Of a stretch of 64,000 nt of DNA, positions 17,645 through 25,217 are shown in pieces. Both the position numbers and the translations under genes were made by a program. Origin of the DNA: Pelagibacterium sp. 26DY04. GTDB lineage: Bacteria > Pseudomonadota > Alphaproteobacteria > Rhizobiales > Devosiaceae. The notes beneath the pieces were generated by a model, which was not told the origin of the DNA, made no database searches, and was given only the letters and a program-made list of their open reading frames with translations. The DNA is taken from the NCBI RefSeq assembly GCF_031202305.1, contig NZ_CP101731.1, forward strand, positions 1,922,001-1,986,000. The letters run 5' to 3'. How positions within the stretch are numbered: the first letter of the stretch is position 1; the number at the start of each line of letters is the position of its first letter.

Positions 17645-18241
17645 TCAAAAGCTTGTGCGTATACCGATCGTCGTTGCATTGGCTGAGCCGCCACCGCCGA
17701 AGGTATTCCACGCTCCGGATCGATGGTGGAGGCGCCAGAAGACTTCCGAGCTGGGATTCTCCACACTCGAAAAGCTGATCTCAGGGCTGAGGTAGAATAG
17801 AAAGTCGCCAGGCAGCCCGTCTATAGCTTCGCGCTCGGCTTCCGTTCCCATGGTTCCGGTTACCGCGCTTGCGCCAAAAGTCAATGAGGGCGAGATACGA
17901 AGCGTATCTCCGACCACGAACCCATCGTAGCGTCCCACAACGCCACCCCAGACTTCGCCAGTCGTCTCTTCGCCTGTTCTCACGGCAGCTCCAGCCTCGA
18001 GACCGAATTTGAGATCTTCGATCGGCTCGATGAGAAAATGCTGGTAGCCGCCGCCGAGGACAATGGCCTCTTCATACTCGGCAGTGAAGGGATTGAGCAT
18101 TCCCGCCATATCGGATTCGCCCATGCGGCCGCCGAAGATAAAGACCTTCTGATCTTCCGATGGCACGGGCGAGGTATCAAATTGAGCAAATGCGGGGGTT
18201 ACAACCGCGATCGTAGCGAGAGCGAAGACAAATCGTTTCAT
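17645..18241 (-). CDS. Outer-membrane beta-barrel protein, PagL/acyloxyacyl-hydrolase-like
   Basis: A 198-residue exported protein. The signal peptide is clear: MKRF, then VFALATIAVVTP and cleavage after AFA (about residue 20). The rest alternates polar and aromatic/hydrophobic residues as in an 8-stranded barrel and ends in phenylalanine (GIRTSF). Near the C-terminus WRLHHRSGAWNTF resembles the H-x-S motif of lipid A 3-O-deacylase PagL. The acidic third catalytic residue expected about a dozen residues later is not evident, because that stretch reads GGGGSANATT. It may be a PagL relative with or without activity. The start at 18241 is chosen for the signal peptide. Confidence 0.6.
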   Translation of the reverse strand: MKRFVFALATIAVVTPAFAQFDTSPVPSEDQKVFIFGGRMGESDMAGMLNPFTAEYEEAIVLGGGYQHFLIEPIEDLKFGLEAGAAVRTGEETTGEVWGGVVGRYDGFVVGDTLRISPSLTFGASAVTGTMGTEAEREAIDGLPGDFLFYLSPEISFSSVENPSSEVFWRLHHRSGAWNTFGGGGSANATTIGIRTSF

Positions 18242-18417
18242 GGCAAGAATTCCTGCCCGCTTGTTGCGGGCTTCTATATGCATTGGGATTGGAACGTGAC
18301 GGACATCCGAAAGTTCCTGTTCCCTTCTGTTGGCTTGATGCCTGAACGATAAGCCCGCAAAAATGCGACACGAATTTGTCATTGCCGAAGTCGGCAACCC
18401 GGAGCATGAATGAAGGT

Positions 18418-18810
18418 TTAAATGCGCTCCAGCTCCATGGACTTGCAGAAGATGCCCATGCAGCCGCTCAGCCGCAGCGTATCGGCATCAACCAGAGTCA
18501 GATTGCCCGAGTACGTACCGCCGTTATAGGAGACGGTTCCACTCCAGGTGTTGACGCCGGACGGCACCGCACCCTGCATGACATAGTCATTAAGATAGCT
18601 GGACAGGTCGGCATGGGCTTTGACATCCTCCCGTAGCCAGGTGAGCTTCGCGCACAGGACGTTGTCGCCGCAGGTGGTGATTTGGAAGCGGGATTCACCG
18701 CTTGCCAGTTCCCAATCGCCGACTGGCGTTGGGGTGCTTGCGGCGAGTGGAGATGCGAGTGCGGTCAATGCAAGGCACGCCGCACCCAGACGGGTTGCGA
18801 GATCGAACAT
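18418..18810 (-). CDS. Exported DUF2147-like small protein
   Basis: A 130-residue protein with an N-terminal signal peptide (hydrophobic LGAACLALTALASPLAA, cleavage near residue 25). Mature residues include GDWELASGESRFQITTCGDNVLCAKLTWL, WSGTVSYNGGTYSGNLTL and LRLSGCMGIFCKS. This is the lipocalin-like pattern of DUF2147, whose members follow GxW with paired cysteines. The function is not known. It sits in a reverse-strand run of small envelope genes behind motAB, 176 bases upstream of the barrel-protein gene and about 90 bases downstream of the next. Confidence 0.65.
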   Translation of the reverse strand: MFDLATRLGAACLALTALASPLAASTPTPVGDWELASGESRFQITTCGDNVLCAKLTWLREDVKAHADLSSYLNDYVMQGAVPSGVNTWSGTVSYNGGTYSGNLTLVDADTLRLSGCMGIFCKSMELERI

Positions 18811-18902
18811 ATTGGGCTCTTGGATCGTGTTACTGATTGATGCCGTGAGCTTGACGCATCCGCATTGAACCAGGCCGGAATCGGCTGTTCAGATTGCGTT
18901 CA

Positions 18903-19430
18903 TCAGGGCAATAGAACCAACATAAGCGGTGCAGCCACAAACAGCACCGCTATGGCTAAAATGCGCAGCAGAAGCGATGTACGCAGACGTGTGGGCGAAA
19001 CTAATGAGACAGCGAATACGACAACGGGGGAAATCAGCGCCGATTGGAGAAAACCAAGCTGCAGGAAATTCTCGTATCCGGCGAGCCTGAGCAGCAGCCA
19101 ATAGCCGGCCACAAACCCTGCCAATGCAGCCATGAGCATAAGCAGGACGTCGGCGAATACAGCTATCATCTTGTCGAGATAGGCGCTCGAAAAAACCAGA
19201 ACCAGCCCTGTCGCGACCAGGAATGCAGCCGCCAGAGTGTTCGGCAGACGGAGATCGGAAAGAACCGCCACAGTGTCGTGAGGACGATAGCGAGCCAGAT
19301 TGCCTTCGAACGGCACCGGAAAGGGAAGGGCAACGAGGCCCCAAACGAGCGCGAGCAAAACGAAAGAGCTGAGCGCAAAAAAGGCAAGCGTAATGGCAAT
19401 CGCCTTCAGCCTGCTGGAAATCGAATTCAT
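18903..19430 (-). CDS. Inner-membrane protein of unknown function
   Basis: I do not recognise this 175-residue protein. It has four to five hydrophobic segments: about residues 10-35, 64-82, 86-110, 122-145 and 152-174. A short periplasmic or cytoplasmic loop around 38-60 carries PVPFEGNLARYRPHDT. A basic N-terminus (MNSISSRLKAI) suggests the first segment starts in the cytoplasm. The gene begins 3 bases after the stop of the exported gene at 19434-19883, so the two are cotranscribed and may be partners. Confidence 0.6.
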   Translation of the reverse strand: MNSISSRLKAIAITLAFFALSSFVLLALVWGLVALPFPVPFEGNLARYRPHDTVAVLSDLRLPNTLAAAFLVATGLVLVFSSAYLDKMIAVFADVLLMLMAALAGFVAGYWLLLRLAGYENFLQLGFLQSALISPVVVFAVSLVSPTRLRTSLLLRILAIAVLFVAAPLMLVLLP

Positions 19431-19433
19431 TGC

Positions 19434-19883
19434 CTATTCGGCCCCTTCGATGAATACCGAATAAGCGGTGTAGCAATAGGATGTTTCGCAATCGACGAGG
19501 TCCAATTCGAGCTCGATACGACCGTCAGCTTCCGAAACAAAGGTGACGATGGGATAGTAGTCGTCGAGTCGATCCTCGCCCAGGAGCTTGCCTACACTGT
19601 TGTAGACGCCAAGATCGAGATCGATGCAGTCCTCGTCGCAATCGCCCATGACCTGAACGGATGTGTTGGCAGGAACATCGAGGGCCAGGCGGATCGCTTG
19701 TCCTTCATCGACGCGAACGACGCCGAAGGAATCCAGGACATGGCCGGGTTCCGTATAGTTAATGTTTTCGAGAACCTGCTCGTAGAGACGGGAGATATGA
19801 ACGTTTTGGGCAGACACCGGAGTGGCCGTGGCCACGAGCGCAGATACCCCAAGCGCGGCAAGACTGAAACGAATAAAGGCCAT
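19434..19883 (-). CDS. Exported small protein with PPC-like beta domain
   Basis: A 149-residue protein with a signal peptide (FSLAALGVSALVATATPVSA, cleaved near residue 25). The mature part has GDCDEDCIDLDLGVYNSVGKLLGEDRLDDYYPIV and two further cysteines in DCETSYC. This pattern, paired Cys around DLDL then a turn and a Gly-x-Asp strand, resembles bacterial pre-peptidase C-terminal (PPC) beta-sandwich domains, which bind calcium or partners. No catalytic domain is attached. Two disulfides are likely in the periplasm. It is about 70 bases downstream of motB on the same strand and 3 bases ahead of a membrane-protein gene. Confidence 0.6.
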   Translation of the reverse strand: MAFIRFSLAALGVSALVATATPVSAQNVHISRLYEQVLENINYTEPGHVLDSFGVVRVDEGQAIRLALDVPANTSVQVMGDCDEDCIDLDLGVYNSVGKLLGEDRLDDYYPIVTFVSEADGRIELELDLVDCETSYCYTAYSVFIEGAE

Positions 19884-19956
19884 CTATCTATCGTCCCCGT
19901 ATCTCTGTTGCGCCTAGCATTAGTGCGCGTTCGACGGAGGAGCAAGACGGACGTGG

Positions 19957-20853
19957 CTAGGGAGCCATGTTGAGCGGAATAGGGGAGGCCTCGTTGATCA
20001 CCGTAATCCTTATGCGTTCATTGGAGGCCAGGTAGGGATCGTTGACGAAGTAGGGTTCACTGCTGGCGCGGCCAACCACGGAATGGATGCGCTCGTTGGA
20101 GAGGCCGAACTCTCCAAGGATCGAGCGAACGGTATTGGCTCTATCGGTCGAGAGCTCCCAAGCTGTGTATGCCGGGTCCGAATAGACGACACCGGCGGCT
20201 GTGTGGCCGGAAATACGAACCTGATTGGGGAGACGCTCCAGCGTCGGCGCAATAGCGGCGATGGCGGCGCGCATCCATTCGTAAGGATACTTGGATCCTT
20301 CCTGAAACATTGGACGACCGCGCTGATCGATGATCTGGATATCAAGTCCTTCCTCGGTCGCCTCAACGATCAGATTATCCGATATTTCGGTGATCTCGGG
20401 CATAGCTTCCCAGGCTTGGCGAATGCTGGCGGCTGCGCTGTGGAAGAGCTGCGGGTCCGTGGACGAAAGGTTTGCCGATGAATCTTTCTCTGCGGCTTCG
20501 GTGTCGCGGACATTGCCTGCGGCAGCCTCGATGGCCGAGTTCTCCTCGCCATCAGTATCAGCAATGCCTTCAGCGTCTGAACTGCTGGTCATCGCGCCCA
20601 TGGTATCCATCGCGCGGCCAGCCATCGCACCGCCGGACCCGCTGAGGCTTTCACTCACGTTTGGCGGTGCGAAATAGTTCGCCAGGCCTTGTTTCTGTTC
20701 GGGCGTGGTCATGTTGATCAGCCACATGAGCAGAAAGAATGCCATCATCGCTGTTACGAAGTCAGCGTAAGCGATCTTCCAGGCGCCGCCGTGGTGACTG
20801 TGGCCGCCCTTTTTGCTCTTCTTGATGATAATTGTTCCGTTGGCGCGCGACAT
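19957..20853 (-). CDS. motB: Flagellar motor stator protein MotB
   Basis: With MotA it forms the proton-driven stator. The 298-residue protein has one N-terminal membrane helix, with the proton-carrying Asp D31 in YADFVTAMMAFFLLMWL. A plug/linker follows, rich in Ala, Ser, Glu and Asp (about 65-140), and then a C-terminal OmpA-like domain. In that domain the peptidoglycan-binding signature usually reads GHTD; here it reads GHTAAG (A219), while the later arginine in LSTDRAN is kept. The start follows the motA gene by 20 bases. Two HH-rich residues precede the helix. Confidence 0.94.
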   Translation of the reverse strand: MSRANGTIIIKKSKKGGHSHHGGAWKIAYADFVTAMMAFFLLMWLINMTTPEQKQGLANYFAPPNVSESLSGSGGAMAGRAMDTMGAMTSSSDAEGIADTDGEENSAIEAAAGNVRDTEAAEKDSSANLSSTDPQLFHSAAASIRQAWEAMPEITEISDNLIVEATEEGLDIQIIDQRGRPMFQEGSKYPYEWMRAAIAAIAPTLERLPNQVRISGHTAAGVVYSDPAYTAWELSTDRANTVRSILGEFGLSNERIHSVVGRASSEPYFVNDPYLASNERIRITVINEASPIPLNMAP

Positions 20854-20873
20854 GGTTCGACGTCTCCCGGACC

Positions 20874-21737
20874 TTATTGGGCCATCTTGAGGTCGCTGGT
20901 CGCCTTGTCGACTTCAGCAAAGGTGGGACGGTCCTCCGACATCACGGCCTTGCGGGCGAACTCAATGGCGATGACCGGAGGATATCCGGCAACGTGAGCC
21001 AGCAGCCCGGCCTTCATCGAAAGAAAATACTTCGACTCAGCCTCATTGGTATTGCGGAGGGCCTGGGCCATCGGACCGAAAAAGCCGTAAGCACAAAAAA
21101 CCCCGAGGAAAGTGCCCACCAAAGCGCCGCCGATCAGGTGGCCGAGCACTTCGGGCGGCTCGGTGATAGCCCCCATGGTCTTGATGACGCCGAGCACCGC
21201 CGCGACGATACCAAGGGCAGGCGTCGCGTCGGCAAGAGCCTGAACGGCAGCAACCACCCGCTCCTGTTCCTGGTGATGGGTTTCCAGTTCTTCGTCCATC
21301 AATGACTCAAGCTCATGAACCGCGTAGGTGCCAAGCGTTATCATTCGCAGGTAGTCGCACATGAACTCTACGGCATGGTGGTTCTTTGCGAATGTGGGAA
21401 ACCGGGCGAACAAATCCGATTGCTCCGGATTCTCCACATGCTGCTCAAGGGCAAGAAGCCCCTTTGACTGAACGAGCTTGAAGATCGAGAATTGAAGGCC
21501 AAGCAGTTCGACATAAGACTGCTTGTTGTAGCGTGGGCCGCGAAAAAGCGATCCGAGAACCCCAAGGCTTTGCTTGAGCACGGCCTTTGGGTTGCCGATA
21601 ATGAAGGCGCCGATAGCAGCGCCCAAGATGATAACGGCCTCAAAGGGCTGCCAGAGGACCTCCAAATGCCCACCCATAGCGGCATAGCCGCCGAGAACGG
21701 ATAGGAAGATGATGACGGTTCCGGCAATCAATCGCAT
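20874..21737 (-). CDS. motA: Flagellar motor stator protein MotA
   Basis: Four-helix inner-membrane proton channel subunit that drives the rotor through its cytoplasmic loop. At 287 residues it is the long form usual in alphaproteobacteria. The N-terminal pair of helices (IAGTVIIFLSVLGGYAAMGGHLEVL) is followed by a large cytoplasmic loop with charged LMDEELETHHQEQERV. The last two helices carry the proline-bearing DATPALGIVAAVLGVIKTMG and GALVGTFLGVFCAYGFFGP. It is first of a reverse-strand string motA-motB-envelope genes. Only the stator genes of the flagellar system are in the window. Confidence 0.95.
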   Translation of the reverse strand: MRLIAGTVIIFLSVLGGYAAMGGHLEVLWQPFEAVIILGAAIGAFIIGNPKAVLKQSLGVLGSLFRGPRYNKQSYVELLGLQFSIFKLVQSKGLLALEQHVENPEQSDLFARFPTFAKNHHAVEFMCDYLRMITLGTYAVHELESLMDEELETHHQEQERVVAAVQALADATPALGIVAAVLGVIKTMGAITEPPEVLGHLIGGALVGTFLGVFCAYGFFGPMAQALRNTNEAESKYFLSMKAGLLAHVAGYPPVIAIEFARKAVMSEDRPTFAEVDKATSDLKMAQ

Positions 21738-21913
21738 GCGTCCTGCACTCCTTGGGCCGGCAACTTTCTGTGCCGCGCCTCGATCTATACGCGGGCAAAG
21801 TTACTGAACTCTGAGTCGAGCAGGGGGTGCGACAGGACGTACCAGGCGCTTAGCGCTTGTGATCTTTGTTCGCTCCGGGCATCATTGATTGAAGCACAAG
21901 GAGGAAGTTGCTT

Positions 21914-22843
21914 ATGATTAGAATCGCTCTTGCTGGAACTCTCGCTCTCCTGAGCTCTACCGCATTTGCTCAATCGGCTGGAGGAGATGCCGAACAACCC
22001 TTTGCCGCCGGCGCTCCGCTCAGCGTAGTCAATGAGGCCGGCGAAGAAACTACGCCGACCGATAACGTCCGCGTTTTTGGCAGTTTTCACTTTGCGGAGA
22101 GCTGCACGTTCGATGCCGATCGCAACCTCATCCTCGTGATGAATGCCGGCGCCCCCCAAGATGCAATCGAAAATGATGGCTACGTCTCGTTGCTCAACCC
22201 GGACGGCACTGTCCATACGAGCAAGTGGATTGGCGCCACTCGCGATGGCCTGACGCTTAACCATCCGCTGGGCAGTGCCATTGCCGATGGAACCCTTTAC
22301 GTCGCGGATCTCAATACCGTGCGGACCTTTGATCTGGAAACAGGTGAGCCTGGCGATTCCTACGAGATCGAGGATGCGACATTCCTCAATGGAATCGCTG
22401 TGTCGGAAGGCACGATCTATGTTTCCAACACCCGCGAGCCCGAGCGCGTTTATGCGATCAGCCCAGAAGGGGAAACCTCGGTTTTTGTTGAAGGCGCGCC
22501 GCTGGCAGCTCCCAACGGGATTGCCATCGATGGAGAAGGCAACATCGTAGTCGTCAATATCGGCAATAACGAAGTGCTGACATTCAGCCCCGATGGTGAG
22601 CTCGTTGAAACCGAGAACGCGATCGAGAGCGGCAATGACGGCATCGTCATTCTCGAGGACGGCACCAAGTATGTGAGCAGCGTGCGCTTCGGCAGCATCT
22701 CGCGCATAGCGCCGGGCGAAGAGGCCGAGATCATCGCTTCAGGCATCCCGAGCGCCGCTTCGATCTGTTATGATTCAGCTCAAAACCAGATCGTGGTGCC
22801 AATGAATCCGCACAACGCCGTGGCATTCGTCGGACTGGAGTAG
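21914..22843 (+). CDS. Exported SMP-30/NHL-type beta-propeller protein
   Basis: A 309-residue protein with a signal peptide (IRIALAGTLALLSSTAFAQ). The mature chain repeats a blade pattern such as GIAVSEGTIYVSNTREPERVYAIS and GIAIDGEGNIVVVNIGNNEVLTFS, as in gluconolactonase/SMP-30 and NHL propellers. Members hydrolyse lactones or bind ligands; the substrate here is unknown. The ATG at 21914 is preferred over TTG at 21908 because AAGGAGGAAG lies directly upstream. It is a monocistronic forward gene between divergent motA and the tRNA. A strong hairpin follows its stop. Confidence 0.75.
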   Translation: MIRIALAGTLALLSSTAFAQSAGGDAEQPFAAGAPLSVVNEAGEETTPTDNVRVFGSFHFAESCTFDADRNLILVMNAGAPQDAIENDGYVSLLNPDGTVHTSKWIGATRDGLTLNHPLGSAIADGTLYVADLNTVRTFDLETGEPGDSYEIEDATFLNGIAVSEGTIYVSNTREPERVYAISPEGETSVFVEGAPLAAPNGIAIDGEGNIVVVNIGNNEVLTFSPDGELVETENAIESGNDGIVILEDGTKYVSSVRFGSISRIAPGEEAEIIASGIPSAASICYDSAQNQIVVPMNPHNAVAFVGLE

Positions 22844-22846
22844 ACG

Positions 22847-22884
22847 AAAAAGCTATGCTCGGCGCACCGAGCGCCGAGCATAGC
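22847..22884 (-). terminator. Rho-independent terminator of the tRNA-Lys transcript
   Basis: A perfect 14-bp stem (22852-22865 with 22871-22884, 5-base loop) starts 8 bases after the propeller gene stop. Read on the reverse strand it is followed by five U, so it best ends the tRNA-Lys transcript. It may also slow forward transcription, where no U-run follows. Confidence 0.75.
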
Positions 22885-22908
22885 GCTCTCCGCCTCGGTT
22901 TAGAAGAT

Positions 22909-22984
22909 TGGTAGGCTCGCCGGGACTCGAACCCGGGACAACTCGATTAAAAGTCGAGTGCTCTACCAGCTGAGCTACGAGCCC
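22909..22984 (-). tRNA. tRNA-Lys (anticodon UUU)
   Basis: The reverse strand folds as a cloverleaf: acceptor GGGCTCG with CGAGCCU (first pair G-U), D-arm GCTC/GAGC, anticodon stem CTCGA/TCGAG enclosing the loop CTTTTAA, and T-stem CCGGG/CCCGG with loop TTCGAGT. The anticodon TTT reads lysine codons. CCA is encoded (76 bases counting it). Confidence 0.97.
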
Positions 22985-23129
22985 CTACCACGGGCGGGTC
23001 GGATCGACCGGCTGGCGACGCGCGGAACATAGTGCTTGGTCTCGTTGAGTCAACCGGTTTGTTGGTTCAGGCCTTTGGTGTGACCAGGATGCTCCACCAT
23101 AGCCCGCCGGATCGCAGCGCCATCAAGCC

Positions 23130-23699
23130 TTAGAACGCCGGCGGCAAGCCCATGTCTGGAGCGTGGACGTCCAAGGTGCGCGCAAGCTCTGTGGCGAGGG
23201 CCGGAGGCAGCGGCTGCTTGGCCGGCGCGGCAGCGACGCCATCAAAAAGTGGACTGTAGCGCACCGCCACGGTCCCGCCTTCGACCTCGTACACCTCCTC
23301 GGTAACGTCCGTGATCGATGCGGTCAGGAGCGATCTGTCGATATCGCTCTCGAGCGGCAATGATTCGATCAGTAACGGCAGGCTCATCTCCACGGCGGCA
23401 AGGCGGCGGATAACCTCATCGCTGTTATCGCTGAGAAGATCGAACCTGGCGTGCAGAGCCCGATAGTCTCCAAGGATACGGTTGCGATCCTGCTCAAGCT
23501 CTGCGAGTTGGATGCGCATCTGATTAACGCCGCCACCTTCCCGATAGGGGACGTGCAGCTTGCCCAGGACGTGAGTTGGGACAAGAAATGACAGGTTGGC
23601 CGCGAGAACCGCGACGGCGCCACAGACAAGAGCGGCTATGCCCCAGGGAGCAATCTCGACGCTTTCGGATGGAAGAGAAAACCGTATCGGTCTTGGCAC
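23130..23699 (-). CDS. Single-pass membrane protein with coiled coil, unknown function
   Basis: I do not recognise this 189-residue protein. A hydrophobic segment at about residues 18-40 (WGIAALVCGAVAVLAANLSFLV) follows a short cytoplasmic tail. Next comes a heptad-like helix near 58-90 (MRIQLAELEQDRNRILGDYRALHARFDLL) and a proline-rich tail. Such TM-plus-coiled-coil proteins are often envelope or division factors, but nothing specific is seen. Its reading frame looks real: codon use is like the neighbours and the helix pattern is coherent. It is divergent from glmU. Confidence 0.6.
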   Translation of the reverse strand: MPRPIRFSLPSESVEIAPWGIAALVCGAVAVLAANLSFLVPTHVLGKLHVPYREGGGVNQMRIQLAELEQDRNRILGDYRALHARFDLLSDNSDEVIRRLAAVEMSLPLLIESLPLESDIDRSLLTASITDVTEEVYEVEGGTVAVRYSPLFDGVAAAPAKQPLPPALATELARTLDVHAPDMGLPPAF

Positions 23700-23862
23700 C
23701 TAAATATATCCCGTTTTGTCGCCGAATCAGATCAAACCTGACTTTAGCGGCTCAAGCGTAAACGGAGACGTTACGCCGATCTGCCAGGTTGGATACCAAC
23801 ACCGTACTGCCACAAAGTTGGGCCAAGGGGCCTGCACCAGCGACGCCTTTGGGGACAATGGA

Positions 23863-25209
23863 ATGACCGATCTTTCAGTAATCGTTCTCGCGGCCGGAGA
23901 GGGCACGCGGATGAAGTCGAGCCGCCCTAAGGTGCTTCATAAGGTGGGCGGACGCCCCATCGCGGGTCACGTGCTTAAGGCTGCACGCGATGCTGGAGCC
24001 GTGACAGTGGCGATGGTCACGGGACCGGGTCACGATGCTGTGCGCGAAGCAATGGCCCGGATTGATCCCCAAGTGGTCTTTTTCGAACAGACCGAGCGAA
24101 GGGGAACGGCGCACGCCGCCTCCATGGCGCGCCCTGTTTTTACACAAGCGCAGGGCTATATAGCTGTCGTTTATGGTGATCACCCGCTGCTTCGTGGCGA
24201 GGATTTCAAGCGCGTAATGGATCGACTTGACGCAGGTTTGGATGCCGCAATCCTGGGGTTCGAGCCGTCCGATCCAACCGGCTATGGGCGCTTCATCACC
24301 GATGGGAACAAGCTGCTGGCCATCCGTGAGCACAAAGACGCTAGCGAGGAAGAACGCCGGATCGGGATTTGCAACGCCTGTATCCTGGCGTTCCGCGCCG
24401 AGGTGTTCCAAGCGCTGATCGACAGGGTCGGTACCGACAATGCGCAGGGTGAGTATTATCTGACCGATCTAGTGGAACTTGCCAATCGGGCAGGGCACTC
24501 GGTCGGGTATGCCATCGCCCCCGAAGACAATGTCATGGGAGTCAATGATCGCGCGCAACTCGCCAGGGCCGAGGCAGTGTTTCAGAACCTGCGACGAGAG
24601 GATTTCATGCGTTCCGGCGTCACGCTACATGATCCGGACAGTGTTTATTTCTCATTCGACACCGAGATTGCGCCCGATGTGGAAATCGAGCCCAATGTGG
24701 TGTTCGGCCCAGGCGTCAAAATCGACGCCGGTGCAGTGATCCATGCCTTTTCTCATATCGAAGGAGCTCACATCGGCGCCAAAGTCAGCGTCGGCCCGTT
24801 CGCGCGGCTTCGGCCGGGAGCCAATCTGGCGGAAGGAGCGAAGGTGGGCAATTTCGTCGAGGTCAAGAATGCTGACGTCGGGCAGGGCGCCAAGGTCAGT
24901 CACTTGACCTATATCGGCGACGCGGAGGTCGGCGCGAATTCCAATATCGGCGCCGGCACCGTGACCTGCAACTATGACGGGTACAACAAGGCCAAAACGA
25001 TCATCGGCAAAGGCGCGTTTGTGGGTTCGAATTCAGCCCTGGTAGCGCCGCTCGAGATCGGGGATGGAGCCTATATCGCATCCGGCTCTGTGATTACCGA
25101 GCCGGTACCCGCCGACGCTTTGGGAATAGGGCGTTCGCGTCAAGTCAACAAGCCTGGCTACGGCAAAGCGCTCAACGAGCGCTTCAAGGCGATCAAAGAG
25201 CAGAAATAG
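23863..25209 (+). CDS. glmU: Bifunctional UDP-N-acetylglucosamine pyrophosphorylase / glucosamine-1-phosphate N-acetyltransferase
   Basis: Makes UDP-GlcNAc for peptidoglycan and lipid A. The N-terminal uridylyltransferase domain (1-230) carries LAAGEGTRMKSSRPKVLHKV and YGDHPLL. The C-terminal left-handed beta helix (250-448) has the hexapeptide repeats and acetyl-CoA block IGAGTVTCNYDGYNK. The 448-residue length is normal. The frame is open further upstream, but the ATG at 23863 gives the family N-terminus MTDLSVIVLAAG. glmS follows 8 bases later, so substrate supply and use are in one operon. Confidence 0.97.
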   Translation: MTDLSVIVLAAGEGTRMKSSRPKVLHKVGGRPIAGHVLKAARDAGAVTVAMVTGPGHDAVREAMARIDPQVVFFEQTERRGTAHAASMARPVFTQAQGYIAVVYGDHPLLRGEDFKRVMDRLDAGLDAAILGFEPSDPTGYGRFITDGNKLLAIREHKDASEEERRIGICNACILAFRAEVFQALIDRVGTDNAQGEYYLTDLVELANRAGHSVGYAIAPEDNVMGVNDRAQLARAEAVFQNLRREDFMRSGVTLHDPDSVYFSFDTEIAPDVEIEPNVVFGPGVKIDAGAVIHAFSHIEGAHIGAKVSVGPFARLRPGANLAEGAKVGNFVEVKNADVGQGAKVSHLTYIGDAEVGANSNIGAGTVTCNYDGYNKAKTIIGKGAFVGSNSALVAPLEIGDGAYIASGSVITEPVPADALGIGRSRQVNKPGYGKALNERFKAIKEQK

Positions 25210-25217
25210 GGGGCAAT

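Noticed and set aside
22852-22884. Hairpin as the main terminator of the propeller gene
   Set aside because: No U-run follows on the forward strand; the U-run is on the reverse side, fitting the tRNA transcript.
23716-23862. N-terminal extension of GlmU by 49 residues
   Set aside because: The extension has no family similarity; the ATG at 23863 gives the standard N-terminus.
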